Below are positions 1 to 7,320 of a stretch of DNA of 33,005 bases, in pieces; position 1 is the stretch's first letter, and every line of letters starts with the position of its first letter. The translations under genes were made by a program, and so were the position numbers. The notes under the pieces were generated by a model, which worked only from the letters and a program-made list of their open reading frames with translations, was not told the DNA's origin and did not search any database. Source of the stretch: CAYFPX01 sp964501915 (GTDB taxonomy: Bacteria > Myxococcota_A > UBA796 > CAJQPC01); assembly GCA_964501915.1 (NCBI GenBank), contig CAZCVP010000073.1:1-33005 (forward strand). The letters run 5' to 3'.

Positions 1-3
1 CCG

Positions 4-1251
4 GTGGCGGAGCGCGAGCCGGACGCGGAGGGGGACGCCGAGGCCGACCTGCCGGAGGACCGCGAGCCGGAGCCCGAGCCCGAGCCCCACCCGGATGAGA
101 TCGCCACGATCGTCGCGACGCCCGAGGTGGCGGCGATCGTCCTGCCGAGCCCGTCCGCGGAGTCCGCCGACGAGGTCCTCGTGACCGAGGTGTCGGTCGA
201 AGGCGACGAGGCGGAGGTGACCGACGTCGACCTGCCCGAGGCCATGCCCTCGTTGGACGACATCGAGGCCGCCGACGAAGGCCCGACCGTCGTGGCGGTG
301 GACGTCGAGGACATCGAGGACGAGCTGCCTCCGACGCCATCGACCGTCGAGTTCGTGGGCGGACCCGACGACGAGCCCACGCAGCTCGACAGCCAGGCCG
401 ACCAGCTCGGTCTCGACACCCGGGTGCTCGACGCCGCGGCGATCCCGACGATCCGCGATGTCGGCGACCAGAGACCGATGCCGGCTGCGATCCACGTCAC
501 ACCGGACGGGCGCTCCCGGGCGGTGTCGCCCCGGGCGGCCACGGTCGGCCACAGCGGGGAGCCGATCAAGGGAGAGATCATCATCCCCATGGGTCCCGTG
601 GATGGGACCTACGAGGGTGAGCTCGCGGAGGACGAGGACGGACTGTCCGTCTCCGCCGAGGAGCCTCTGGAGGAGCTGGTCAACCTCGCTCCAGAGCTGA
701 TGGACGAGGACAGCATCCTGCCCGGCGTGGCCATGTCGACCGAGGTCGATGTCCGCCAGGAGGCCGTCGAGGCCGGCCGGGTCGAGGAGCTGCTGGAGTC
801 GGCCGACGCGGCCATGGCGCGCGGGGACCTCCAGACCGCCTCGGCCGCCTACACCGAGCTGCTGGAGTACGCTCCGGGTCACCTGACGGCCTGCATCGGG
901 CGCGGCCGCTGCCACCTCGACCTCGGCGACTACGCCGCCGCGATGTCGGACTTCAAGAAGGCCGAGGACCTCGATCCCAACAGCCCGGAGCCGCTGGTGG
1001 CCATGGGCGACCTCTACTTCGCCCGCAAGGACTACACGCGAGCGATCGAGCTCTTCGACGCCGCCATCGAGCTCGACGGCAGCCACGCCATGGCCCGCTG
1101 TCGGCGTGGCATCAGCCACTACTACAAGAAGAACTACCGCCAGGCCTTCAACGACCTCCAGCGGGCCTACAACCTGGACCCGGAGATCCCCAACATCCGG
1201 AAGTACGTCCAGATGGCGATCAAGAAGCTGGACCAGACCGGAGAGCGGTAG
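4..1251 (+). CDS. Acidic TPR-repeat protein (5' end possibly outside window)
   Basis: The first ~250 residues are very rich in Asp, Glu, Pro and Val, low in complexity and probably disordered. From about residue 255 to 405 there are roughly four tetratricopeptide repeats, with the usual alternation of small and aromatic residues (A..Y..LLE.AP; G..Y..A..DF.KA..LDP; A..LF..A..LD). TPRs are protein-protein interaction scaffolds, so a role in assembling a complex is likely, but no partner is visible. The GTG at position 4 is only the first start-like codon available; the reading frame is open to the window edge and the true start may lie upstream. No signal peptide or membrane span is seen. The gene is followed by a short inverted repeat and then a separate sigma-54 promoter, so it probably ends its transcription unit. 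The TPR part is certain; the cellular role is not. Confidence 0.8.
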   Translation: MAEREPDAEGDAEADLPEDREPEPEPEPHPDEIATIVATPEVAAIVLPSPSAESADEVLVTEVSVEGDEAEVTDVDLPEAMPSLDDIEAADEGPTVVAVDVEDIEDELPPTPSTVEFVGGPDDEPTQLDSQADQLGLDTRVLDAAAIPTIRDVGDQRPMPAAIHVTPDGRSRAVSPRAATVGHSGEPIKGEIIIPMGPVDGTYEGELAEDEDGLSVSAEEPLEELVNLAPELMDEDSILPGVAMSTEVDVRQEAVEAGRVEELLESADAAMARGDLQTASAAYTELLEYAPGHLTACIGRGRCHLDLGDYAAAMSDFKKAEDLDPNSPEPLVAMGDLYFARKDYTRAIELFDAAIELDGSHAMARCRRGISHYYKKNYRQAFNDLQRAYNLDPEIPNIRKYVQMAIKKLDQTGER

Positions 1252-1268
1252 TCCTCCTGGACCCCGTC

Positions 1269-1294
1269 CGGGTGCGAAGCCTCCTTCGCACCTG
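1269..1294 (+). terminator. Hairpin after TPR gene, possible terminator
   Basis: A perfect 8-bp inverted repeat (GTGCGAAG / CTTCGCAC, loop CCTC at 1280-1283), extended by one G-C, one G-U and one C-G pair, lies 18 nt after the stop of the TPR gene. No T-tract follows, so it is not a classical intrinsic terminator. It could stabilise the 3' end or act with Rho. Confidence 0.35.
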
Positions 1295-1373
1295 CGGGGC
1301 GCGATGCGTACCCCGGGTGGCACCCCGAGGGGCTGTGTCGTGCCTACAGGCCAATCGGCGGCGATCCGGAAGA

Positions 1374-1389
1374 TGGCACGCCCCTTGCT
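1374..1389 (+). promoter_or_regulatory. Sigma-54 (-24/-12) promoter
   Basis: The sequence TGGCACGCCCCTTGCT matches the RpoN consensus TGGCACG-N4-TTGCW at every defined position. The GG at 1375-1376 and GC at 1387-1388 are separated by exactly 10 bp. Transcription should start near 1400, giving a leader of about 25 nt with AGGA at 1413-1416 ahead of the ATG at 1425. Sigma-54 promoters need an AAA+ enhancer-binding protein; none is encoded in this window. Confidence 0.85.
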
Positions 1390-1424
1390 TCCACTGGGGG
1401 CGCCATCCGAACAGGACGCCTCAG

Positions 1425-1607
1425 ATGCCGCCGCAGAACGACATCCAGCAGCTCTACCGCAACCGGAACCGCACCCTGGCTCGGAGCTTCTTCCGCCAGC
1501 TCAAGAGCGAAGGGTTCACCAACGAGCAGATCATCGAGCTCAGCGCCACGCTGCTCGACCTGGTGACCGAGGACCTGCAGGACCAGGCTCGGCCCCTCGG
1601 CAAGTAG
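1425..1607 (+). CDS. Small sigma-54-dependent helical protein, 60 aa
   Basis: The ATG at 1425 was chosen over an in-frame start at 1272 because the sigma-54 promoter at 1374-1389 lies inside the longer version and an AGGA ribosome site sits 8 nt before this ATG. The 60-residue product is basic at the N-terminus (around RNRNRTLARSFFRQLK) and then forms an acidic, leucine-rich amphipathic stretch ending in LVTEDLQDQ. It has no signal peptide, membrane span or cysteine. It resembles no family I can name. Its 3' end converges on thyX, whose stop is 13 nt away. The promoter makes this a regulated gene rather than a chance reading frame. A small adaptor or regulatory protein is a guess. Confidence 0.7.
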   Translation: MPPQNDIQQLYRNRNRTLARSFFRQLKSEGFTNEQIIELSATLLDLVTEDLQDQARPLGK

Positions 1608-1619
1608 GGAGCGGGCTGA

Positions 1620-2519
1620 CTACCCGCGGACCCACTCCATCAGCTCCCGCCACTCGCGGCCCGACAGGCCGCTGGACTCGGGCGTGACCTCCTCGCCACG
1701 GATCAGTCGCCGGACGACGTCCACGCCCTGGCGACTGACGGACCTGCCGCCCAGCCGGTAGTCGGAGAAGGCCTCCCAGGTGAACGGGACCCAGTCCTTC
1801 ACGAAGTCGGCGATGGCGTCGGCGTAGACGCGGATCTCGTACTGCGCGTGGTGGTCCATGCGCAGCGAGAGGAAGTGCAGCAGGTTGTGGAGGTCGATCT
1901 TCCAGTACCACTGCGTGTAGTAGTTGAGGGTGAGGTCCATGCGGGCCAGCTCACGGGCCAGCGAGTGGTCCTCCATCAGGCTCTCGTAGGTGTCGTAGGC
2001 CTGGGTGGCGTCGCGGCGCAGGATCGCCAGCACCTCGGCGGCCTGCTCCGCGGTGAGCACCTCGCCGCGGCCCTGGCGGTTGGACGCGGACTGCACGGCG
2101 AGGTCCTCGGGCGCCGGCAGGTAGAACTCGCGGTCCAGGACTGAGTACCGGGCCGAGTACTCGTTGACGTTGGCCGTCCGGTGGCGGATCCACTGTCGGG
2201 CCACGAAGATGGGCAGCTTGACGTGGAGCTTGAGCTCCGCCATCTCCAGGGGCGTGGTGTGGCGATGCCGCATGAGGTAGCGGATGAGCCCGCGATCCTG
2301 GCGGAGCTTCTTGGTGCCCTTGCCGTAGGAGACCCGGGCCGCCTGCACGATCGCGGCGTCGTCGCCCATGTAGTCGATCACCCGCACGAAGCCGTGGTCC
2401 AGCAGGGGCACGGCGGTGTAGAGGCGCTCCTCGAGCGCGGGCACGGTCGCCCGGCGGGTGGTGTGGCGCTGGGCTCGGCTCTCGTCGATGGCCGCCAGCA
2501 TCTGGGGATCGAGGGTCAC
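1620..2519 (-). CDS. thyX: Flavin-dependent thymidylate synthase ThyX
   Basis: ThyX converts dUMP to dTMP using methylenetetrahydrofolate and NADPH with bound FAD, releasing tetrahydrofolate rather than dihydrofolate. The family signature RHRx7S is present as RHRTANVNEYS at residues 112-122, preceded by another conserved basic block (RHRHTTP, 84-90). At 299 residues it is longer than the compact 220-250 aa enzymes, with an N-terminal extension of about 30 residues and a C-terminal tail. The GTG start is supported by GGAGGA about 6 nt upstream. It lies 53 nt downstream of the glutamine amidotransferase gene in the same direction, so it may be the last gene of the regulator-BtpA-amidotransferase operon. 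No thyA is seen in the window. Confidence 0.95.
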   Translation of the reverse strand: MTLDPQMLAAIDESRAQRHTTRRATVPALEERLYTAVPLLDHGFVRVIDYMGDDAAIVQAARVSYGKGTKKLRQDRGLIRYLMRHRHTTPLEMAELKLHVKLPIFVARQWIRHRTANVNEYSARYSVLDREFYLPAPEDLAVQSASNRQGRGEVLTAEQAAEVLAILRRDATQAYDTYESLMEDHSLARELARMDLTLNYYTQWYWKIDLHNLLHFLSLRMDHHAQYEIRVYADAIADFVKDWVPFTWEAFSDYRLGGRSVSRQGVDVVRRLIRGEEVTPESSGLSGREWRELMEWVRG

Positions 2520-2572
2520 GTCAGTCCTCCCGGGGGGACAGCCTGCTATCCCGCTGGGGAGCTGATCAGAGC

Positions 2573-3289
2573 TCAGCCTTCGAGGCCCAGTCTGACCAGC
2601 TCCTCCAGCAGCACGCCGGGTACGTCGGTGTCGGGGGCCGACCGGATCTCGGCGTCGATCTCCTCGGCACGATCCTCGTCGCCCGCGTAGTGGGGCTTGT
2701 AGAAGAGCCAGCGCTCATACGTGGTCTGCTTGGAGAGCTCGGGGTGGAACTGGCTGGCCCAGAACGGGGCGCCCTCGACCTTGAAGGCCTGGTAGTAGGA
2801 CAGCCCGCCGGTCGCGAGCAGGGTCACCCCGGGCGGCAGGCGATCCACGTGGTCGTGGTGGCCGAGCTGGGCGAAGAACCGCGGCGGGAGCAGGCGGTAG
2901 AGACGATCGGAGGCCGCTTCGGGGGTGAGGTCCACCTCGAAGGCGCCCAGCTCCTGGCGGGTGTCGTCCCGGTTGACCTCGCCGCCCATCGCGACGGCGA
3001 GGCCCTGGAAGCCGAAGCAGCTCGCGTAGGCGGGGACCTGGGCGGCGCAGACCTCCACCAGGAAGTCCAGCATCTGGTGGACCCAGGGGTGGGCGTCCAG
3101 GACCGAGTAGGCCCCGGAGCCGCCGAAGAACACGGCGGGGCGCTCCCGGAGGTGGGAGATGTCGAGGCGTCGGCCGACCGCGGAGATCAGGTCCACGGGA
3201 TGGCGCGCCGTCTCCTCGAAGCAGCGTCGCTCCTGGGCGGCCATCGGGTCGTCGGGGTCTCTCAGCGAGACCAACAGGGCGGGACGCAT
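2573..3289 (-). CDS. Class I glutamine amidotransferase-like protein
   Basis: This 238-residue protein has the single-domain class I (triad) glutaminase fold. The nucleophile elbow is ASCFGFQ (Cys91), and the catalytic His and Glu are in QFHPE (His182, Glu184). Stand-alone members resemble the glutaminase half of GMP synthase; they hydrolyse glutamine to supply ammonia or act as gamma-glutamyl peptidases on small conjugates. No synthetase partner is adjacent, so the true substrate is open. It starts 9 nt after the BtpA-family gene stops, which indicates co-transcription, and precedes thyX. All catalytic residues are present, so an active enzyme is expected. Confidence 0.85.
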   Translation of the reverse strand: MRPALLVSLRDPDDPMAAQERRCFEETARHPVDLISAVGRRLDISHLRERPAVFFGGSGAYSVLDAHPWVHQMLDFLVEVCAAQVPAYASCFGFQGLAVAMGGEVNRDDTRQELGAFEVDLTPEAASDRLYRLLPPRFFAQLGHHDHVDRLPPGVTLLATGGLSYYQAFKVEGAPFWASQFHPELSKQTTYERWLFYKPHYAGDEDRAEEIDAEIRSAPDTDVPGVLLEELVRLGLEG

Positions 3290-3298
3290 CGAGAGATC

Positions 3299-4096
3299 CT
3301 ACCTCCCGATCGCCTCGACCAGGGACTTCACGCGTGCCGGGTCGACGGGCTGCCGCCAGTCCCCGTTCACCTTGAGCCAGCTCCCGACGATCAGACCGTC
3401 GGCGATCTCCGCCAGCTCTGCGGCGTCGAGGTCACTCACGCCGGAGCCGACCACCACCGGCAGGCCGGCGCCACGGGCGGCCTGCACGTCTCCTGGATCG
3501 GTGGTGGCGCCCGTGGTGCTGCCGGTGACCACGAGGGCGTCGGCCCCGCAGAAGGCGGTCCCGTGGGCCAGGACAGCGAGGCTCAGGTCCCCGGTGGCGG
3601 CGTGGGCGGCGTGCTTCTTCTGGACGTCGGCCCAGATCGCCACCTCGGCGCCGAGGGCCCTGCGGGCTCGCGTCAGCTCCCCGGCACAGGCCTCCAGCCA
3701 GCCCTCGTCGGCCACGTGGCCGTAGGCGAAGCCCTCCACCCGGACGAAGCGGGCTCCCGCGACCAGGGCGACGGCCAGGGCCTCCCGGTTGGCGCCTGCG
3801 AGGACCTGGACCCCCGTGGGCAGCCCCAGCTCCACGACCCGCTCGGTGATCACCGCCATCGCGGCCACCGTCTCCGGCTCCACCCGCCCCTTGAGATAGG
3901 GCACGTCGCCCATGTTCTCCACCAGCAGCGCGTCGCACCCTCCCAGCATCAGGGCCTCGGCATCCCGCAGCGCGGCATCGACGAGGCCGGTCATCGACCC
4001 CTGCCACCGGGGGCTGCCGGGCAGTGGGCCCAGGTGGACCATACCCACCAGGGCGCAGCCGGCGGTGTCTTCGAACAGGGTCTCGATCGCGCTCAT
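3299..4096 (-). CDS. BtpA/SgcQ family TIM-barrel protein
   Basis: The N-terminus contains the family hallmark GMVHLGPLPGSPRW (about residues 18-31), followed by alternating beta/alpha segments typical of the 260-residue BtpA barrel, including QVLAGANREA and VVGSGVSD near a phosphate-binding end. BtpA is named for photosystem I stability in cyanobacteria, and SgcQ for a sugar operon in E. coli; the enzymatic reaction of the family remains poorly defined. A photosynthesis role is implausible here. The ATG at 4094-4096 overlaps the TGA of the upstream ScfR-type regulator by four bases (ATGA), so the two are translationally coupled. The link to a glyoxylate/short-chain acyl-CoA regulator hints at a metabolic role, but this is inference. 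Confidence 0.85.
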   Translation of the reverse strand: MSAIETLFEDTAGCALVGMVHLGPLPGSPRWQGSMTGLVDAALRDAEALMLGGCDALLVENMGDVPYLKGRVEPETVAAMAVITERVVELGLPTGVQVLAGANREALAVALVAGARFVRVEGFAYGHVADEGWLEACAGELTRARRALGAEVAIWADVQKKHAAHAATGDLSLAVLAHGTAFCGADALVVTGSTTGATTDPGDVQAARGAGLPVVVGSGVSDLDAAELAEIADGLIVGSWLKVNGDWRQPVDPARVKSLVEAIGR

Positions 4097-5526
4097 CGCT
4101 CCACCGGGGCGTAGAAGGAGAGTCCGCGCACGTTCTCGTCGATGCGCATCGGCCGCGCCACGGCGGGGAAGGCCCGCTCGGCGCAGTCCATGCGCTCGCA
4201 GAGGCGACAGGTCACGCCGACCTGGATCGGTCGCGGGTTGTCGAGGTCGATGCCGTCGGCGTAGACCAGCTCGCGGGCGTGGCGCATCTCGCACCCCAGG
4301 CCGATGGCGTGCACGGCGGTCGGCGTGTGGAAGCCGCCGCGGCCCTTGCGCAGGGTGCGGGAGAAGCAGAAGTAGACCGGACCGTCCGGCATCTCGCTGA
4401 CCTGGGTGCGGATGCGGCCAGGGGTGAGGAAGGCGGCGTGCACGTTCCAGCGCGGACAGGCGCCGGAGAAGCGGGCGAAGTGGATGCCCGAAGCGGAGAA
4501 GCGCTTGGAGATGTTGCCGGCGATGTCGACCCGGATCAGGTGGAAGGGCACGCCGGCGGCGCCGGGTCGCTGCAGCGTCGTGAGCCGGTGGCAGACCTGC
4601 TCGTAGCTGGTGCGGAAGCGGGCCCCGAGCAGCTCCACGTCGTAGCGCTCGGAGCGGGCCGAGGTGAGGAATTCCGTGTAGGGCATCAGCACGGCGCCGG
4701 CGAAGTAGTTGGCGAGGGCCACCCGGTAGAGCGAGCGACTGTCGTCGCTGTCGAGCCGGGCCCGGGAGACGAGCTCCTCGAACGGATCCCGGAGGGTGAG
4801 CAGGGCGACCATGTGGGCGAGCTGGAAGTTGGCGCTGCGGGGCGCCAGGACCTCGCTCAGCTCCAGCACCCGTCGCTCGGGGTCGAAGCGGCGCACCCTT
4901 CGGTCGCCGTGGTGGAAGGGCATCGAGCGCACGTCGATGCCGAGCCTGGCCGAGAGGAACTGGGCCAGGCCGTAGCGCAGGCTCGAGCCCTCGAGGTGAG
5001 CCTCCCGCCACAGCCGCTCCGCGGCCTCCTCCAGGACGGGGAAGTGGTTCAGGGCCTCCTGCAGGGCGTCGGAGACCTCCTCGGACGGGCTGCGGAAGCG
5101 ATCGCCGACCTCCGGGGCGGCGCCGACGTCGCTCAGCCGCTCGGAGAGGTCTCGCGCCGTCTGCTTGGCGGTGTCGAAGTGCTGGTAGAGGGTCGTGATC
5201 GCCCGGGCGATCTCCGGGGAGCGGGCCACGAGGTCCCGCACTTCGTTGAGGCCGACCTCGTGGGCCTCGAAGAGCCCGTCGCTGAGGATCTCCCGCAGGT
5301 CCCGGACGAGGCGGGCCTCGTCCTCCTCGGCGAAGTCCTCGAGATCGATGGAGAAGCGCCGCGCCAGCTTGATCAGCAGGGGGGCCGTCAGCGGGCGGCG
5401 GTTGTTCTCGATGAGGTTGAGGTAGCTCGCCGAGATCCCGAGCTCCGCGGCGAGCTGGGCCTGGGTGAGCGCCCCCTTGCGGCGGAGGCTGCGGACCTTG
5501 CCGCCCATGCGGGGTGTGCGTGCCAT
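4093..5526 (-). CDS. XRE-family short-chain acyl-CoA regulator (RamB/PrpR/MccR type)
   Basis: This 477-residue protein has the full architecture of the ScfR family. Residues 11-66 form an XRE helix-turn-helix (TQAQLAAELGISASYLNLIE). A central IrrE/M78-like region follows in which the metallopeptidase HExxH is lost (LAHMVALL). A C-terminal domain carries the conserved cysteine cluster CRLCERMDC near residue 435 and an upstream GACPRW. Family members sense acyl-CoA status; RamB of Corynebacterium and Mycobacterium controls aceA/aceB, and PrpR controls the methylcitrate cycle. Here it is divergent from aceB-aceA, exactly the expected context. The start codon sits 7 nt from TTTACAA repeats, suggesting autoregulation. 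No Shine-Dalgarno sequence is evident. Family assignment is firm; the exact effector is inferred. Confidence 0.92.
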   Translation of the reverse strand: MARTPRMGGKVRSLRRKGALTQAQLAAELGISASYLNLIENNRRPLTAPLLIKLARRFSIDLEDFAEEDEARLVRDLREILSDGLFEAHEVGLNEVRDLVARSPEIARAITTLYQHFDTAKQTARDLSERLSDVGAAPEVGDRFRSPSEEVSDALQEALNHFPVLEEAAERLWREAHLEGSSLRYGLAQFLSARLGIDVRSMPFHHGDRRVRRFDPERRVLELSEVLAPRSANFQLAHMVALLTLRDPFEELVSRARLDSDDSRSLYRVALANYFAGAVLMPYTEFLTSARSERYDVELLGARFRTSYEQVCHRLTTLQRPGAAGVPFHLIRVDIAGNISKRFSASGIHFARFSGACPRWNVHAAFLTPGRIRTQVSEMPDGPVYFCFSRTLRKGRGGFHTPTAVHAIGLGCEMRHARELVYADGIDLDNPRPIQVGVTCRLCERMDCAERAFPAVARPMRIDENVRGLSFYAPVER

Positions 5527-5533
5527 GGCGCAC

Positions 5534-5549
5534 TTTACAACGTTTACAA
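5534..5549. promoter_or_regulatory. Tandem TTTACAA repeats, candidate operator
   Basis: Two identical TTTACAA heptamers at 5534-5540 and 5543-5549 are spaced 9 bp start to start, immediately upstream of the regulator gene. They resemble the A/T-rich half-sites (TTTGCAA-like) reported for RamB and PrpR. Their place over the regulator's likely transcription start suits autorepression. A TTGACA hexamer on the minus strand lies at 5574-5579. Binding is inferred. Confidence 0.4.
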
Positions 5550-5600
5550 GTTGGCGGCATGTGGCTCTTCAGATGTCAACGACACTACACAAATATTTTC

Positions 5601-5643
5601 CGGTACTTACCGAAGCGGGGGCAAATGAGGCAATGTCATGACA
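5601..5643. promoter_or_regulatory. Two palindromes upstream of aceB
   Basis: CGGTACTTACCG (5601-5612, 5-bp arms) and the perfect 10-bp palindrome TGTCATGACA (5634-5643) lie in the A/T-rich stretch before aceB, whose ATG is at 5676. This region is clearly lower in GC than its surroundings. It must hold the aceBA promoter and probably operator sites, though no convincing -35/-10 pair was picked. Confidence 0.35.
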
Positions 5644-5675
5644 CCTTTGATCATCCGCCAAAACACGGAGGCCAG

Positions 5676-7319
5676 ATGACTTCTTTCTCCTTCGGCTCGG
5701 AAGACCCGCCGCGGCGCTCCCCGGAGGTCGGCGGCGTCGAGGTGCTCGGTCCGGTGGGGCTGGACCACCAGCGGATCCTGACCGCCGACGCGCTCGCCTT
5801 CGTCGCCGATCTCGTGCGCAGCTTCCGGCCCCGGCTCCAGGAGCTGCTCCGCGACCGCGAGGAGCTGCAGCTCGCCATCGATGCCGGGCTGCGACCGACG
5901 TTCGCCCCCGAGACCGCGGACATCCGCGACGGCGACTGGACCGTCGCGCCGATCCCGGCCGATCTCCAGGATCGCCGGGTCGAGATCACGGGCCCCGTCG
6001 ACCGCAAGATGATCATCAACGCCCTGAACTCGGGCGCCCGGGTGTTCATGGCGGACTTCGAGGACTCGAACTCGCCGACCTGGAGCAACAACCTCGACGG
6101 CCAGGTCAACCTCGCCGACGCCGTGCGCGGCACCATCACCTACGAGCACCCGACCAAGGGCACCTACACGCTCGGCGCGGACGTCGCGACCCTGATGGTC
6201 CGCCCCCGCGGTCTGCACCTCCAGGAGGCCCACCTGCTGATCGACGGCGAGCCCGCCCCCGGGTCGCTGGTCGACTTCGGCCTGTTCTTCTTCCACAACG
6301 CCCAGGTGCTCGTCGGGCGGGGGAGCGGTCCCTACCTCTACCTGCCCAAGCTCCAGCACCGCCTCGAGGCCCGCTGGTGGAACGACGTGTTCCTGCGGGC
6401 CCAGAGCGCCCTCGGGCTACCGGTCGGGACCGTTCGCGCCACGGTGCTCTGCGAGCACATCCTCGCCGCCTTCCAGATGCACGAGATCCTCTGGGAGCTC
6501 CGCGAGCACTCCGCCGGGCTGAACTGCGGTCGCTGGGACTACATCTTCAGCTTCATCAAGACCTTCCGCAGCGACCCGGCGTTCCTGGTGCCGGATCGGG
6601 GCACGGTCGGCATGGATCGCCACTTCCTGCGGTCCTACACCGAGCTGGTCATCCAGACCTGCCACCGCCGAGGTGTGCACGCCATGGGGGGCATGGCGGC
6701 CCAGATCCCGATCAAGCGCGACCCGGTCGCCAACGAGGCCGCCCTGGCCAAGGTCCACGCCGACAAGCACCGCGAGGTGACCGATGGCCACGACGGCACC
6801 TGGGTCGCCCACCCGGGGCTGGTGGGCCTCGCCAGGGAGGTCTTCGACGCCCACATGCCGGCCCCGAACCAGCTCGACCGCCTGCGCCTCGACGTGCAGA
6901 TCGACCCCGAGGACCTCCTGGAGGTACCCGAAGGGACCGTGAGTCCCGAGGGGCTGCGCCTCAACGTGCGGGTCGGGCTGCAGTACCTGGAGGCCTGGCT
7001 GCGCGGCAGTGGCTGCGTGCCCATCGACGACCTCATGGAGGACGCGGCCACCGCCGAGATCAGCCGCGCCCAGGTCTGGCAGTGGCTGGAGCACGGAGCG
7101 GTCATGACCGATGGCCGGACCGTGACCCGGTCCCTGGTCGCGGAGGTCCTGGACGAGGTCGTGGGAGAGCTCCGCACCGCCGGCGGCGTGACGGGCGGTC
7201 CCCTCGGGCGCCTCTACGAGGCCCGCGAGCTGTTCGAGACCGTGGCCACCGCCCCCGTCTTCCCCGAGTTCCTCACCCTGCCCGCCTACCAGCGGATCCT
7301 CACCACTCCGGAGTCCTGA
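5676..7319 (+). CDS. aceB: Malate synthase A
   Basis: Malate synthase condenses glyoxylate with acetyl-CoA to give malate, the second step of the glyoxylate shunt. The 547-residue protein matches form A (about 530 aa) and carries the signature region around residues 252-295, including HSAGLNCGRWDYIFSFIK and, later, GGMAAQIPIK. The ATG at 5676 was chosen because GGAGG (5667-5671) lies just upstream and the N-terminus then matches family length; a longer in-frame start at 5514 would run back through the regulatory region. Its stop is separated from the aceA start by a single base, so the two form an operon. Divergence from the ScfR-type regulator predicts induction on acetate, fatty acids or other C2-yielding substrates. 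Confidence 0.96.
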   Translation: MTSFSFGSEDPPRRSPEVGGVEVLGPVGLDHQRILTADALAFVADLVRSFRPRLQELLRDREELQLAIDAGLRPTFAPETADIRDGDWTVAPIPADLQDRRVEITGPVDRKMIINALNSGARVFMADFEDSNSPTWSNNLDGQVNLADAVRGTITYEHPTKGTYTLGADVATLMVRPRGLHLQEAHLLIDGEPAPGSLVDFGLFFFHNAQVLVGRGSGPYLYLPKLQHRLEARWWNDVFLRAQSALGLPVGTVRATVLCEHILAAFQMHEILWELREHSAGLNCGRWDYIFSFIKTFRSDPAFLVPDRGTVGMDRHFLRSYTELVIQTCHRRGVHAMGGMAAQIPIKRDPVANEAALAKVHADKHREVTDGHDGTWVAHPGLVGLAREVFDAHMPAPNQLDRLRLDVQIDPEDLLEVPEGTVSPEGLRLNVRVGLQYLEAWLRGSGCVPIDDLMEDAATAEISRAQVWQWLEHGAVMTDGRTVTRSLVAEVLDEVVGELRTAGGVTGGPLGRLYEARELFETVATAPVFPEFLTLPAYQRILTTPES

Positions 7320-7320
7320 G

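Noticed and set aside
3299..5560. 753-codon minus-strand frame joining the regulator region to BtpA
   Set aside because: The first ~490 codons are a wrong-frame reading of the regulator gene. The ATGA overlap at 4093-4096 shows two separate genes.
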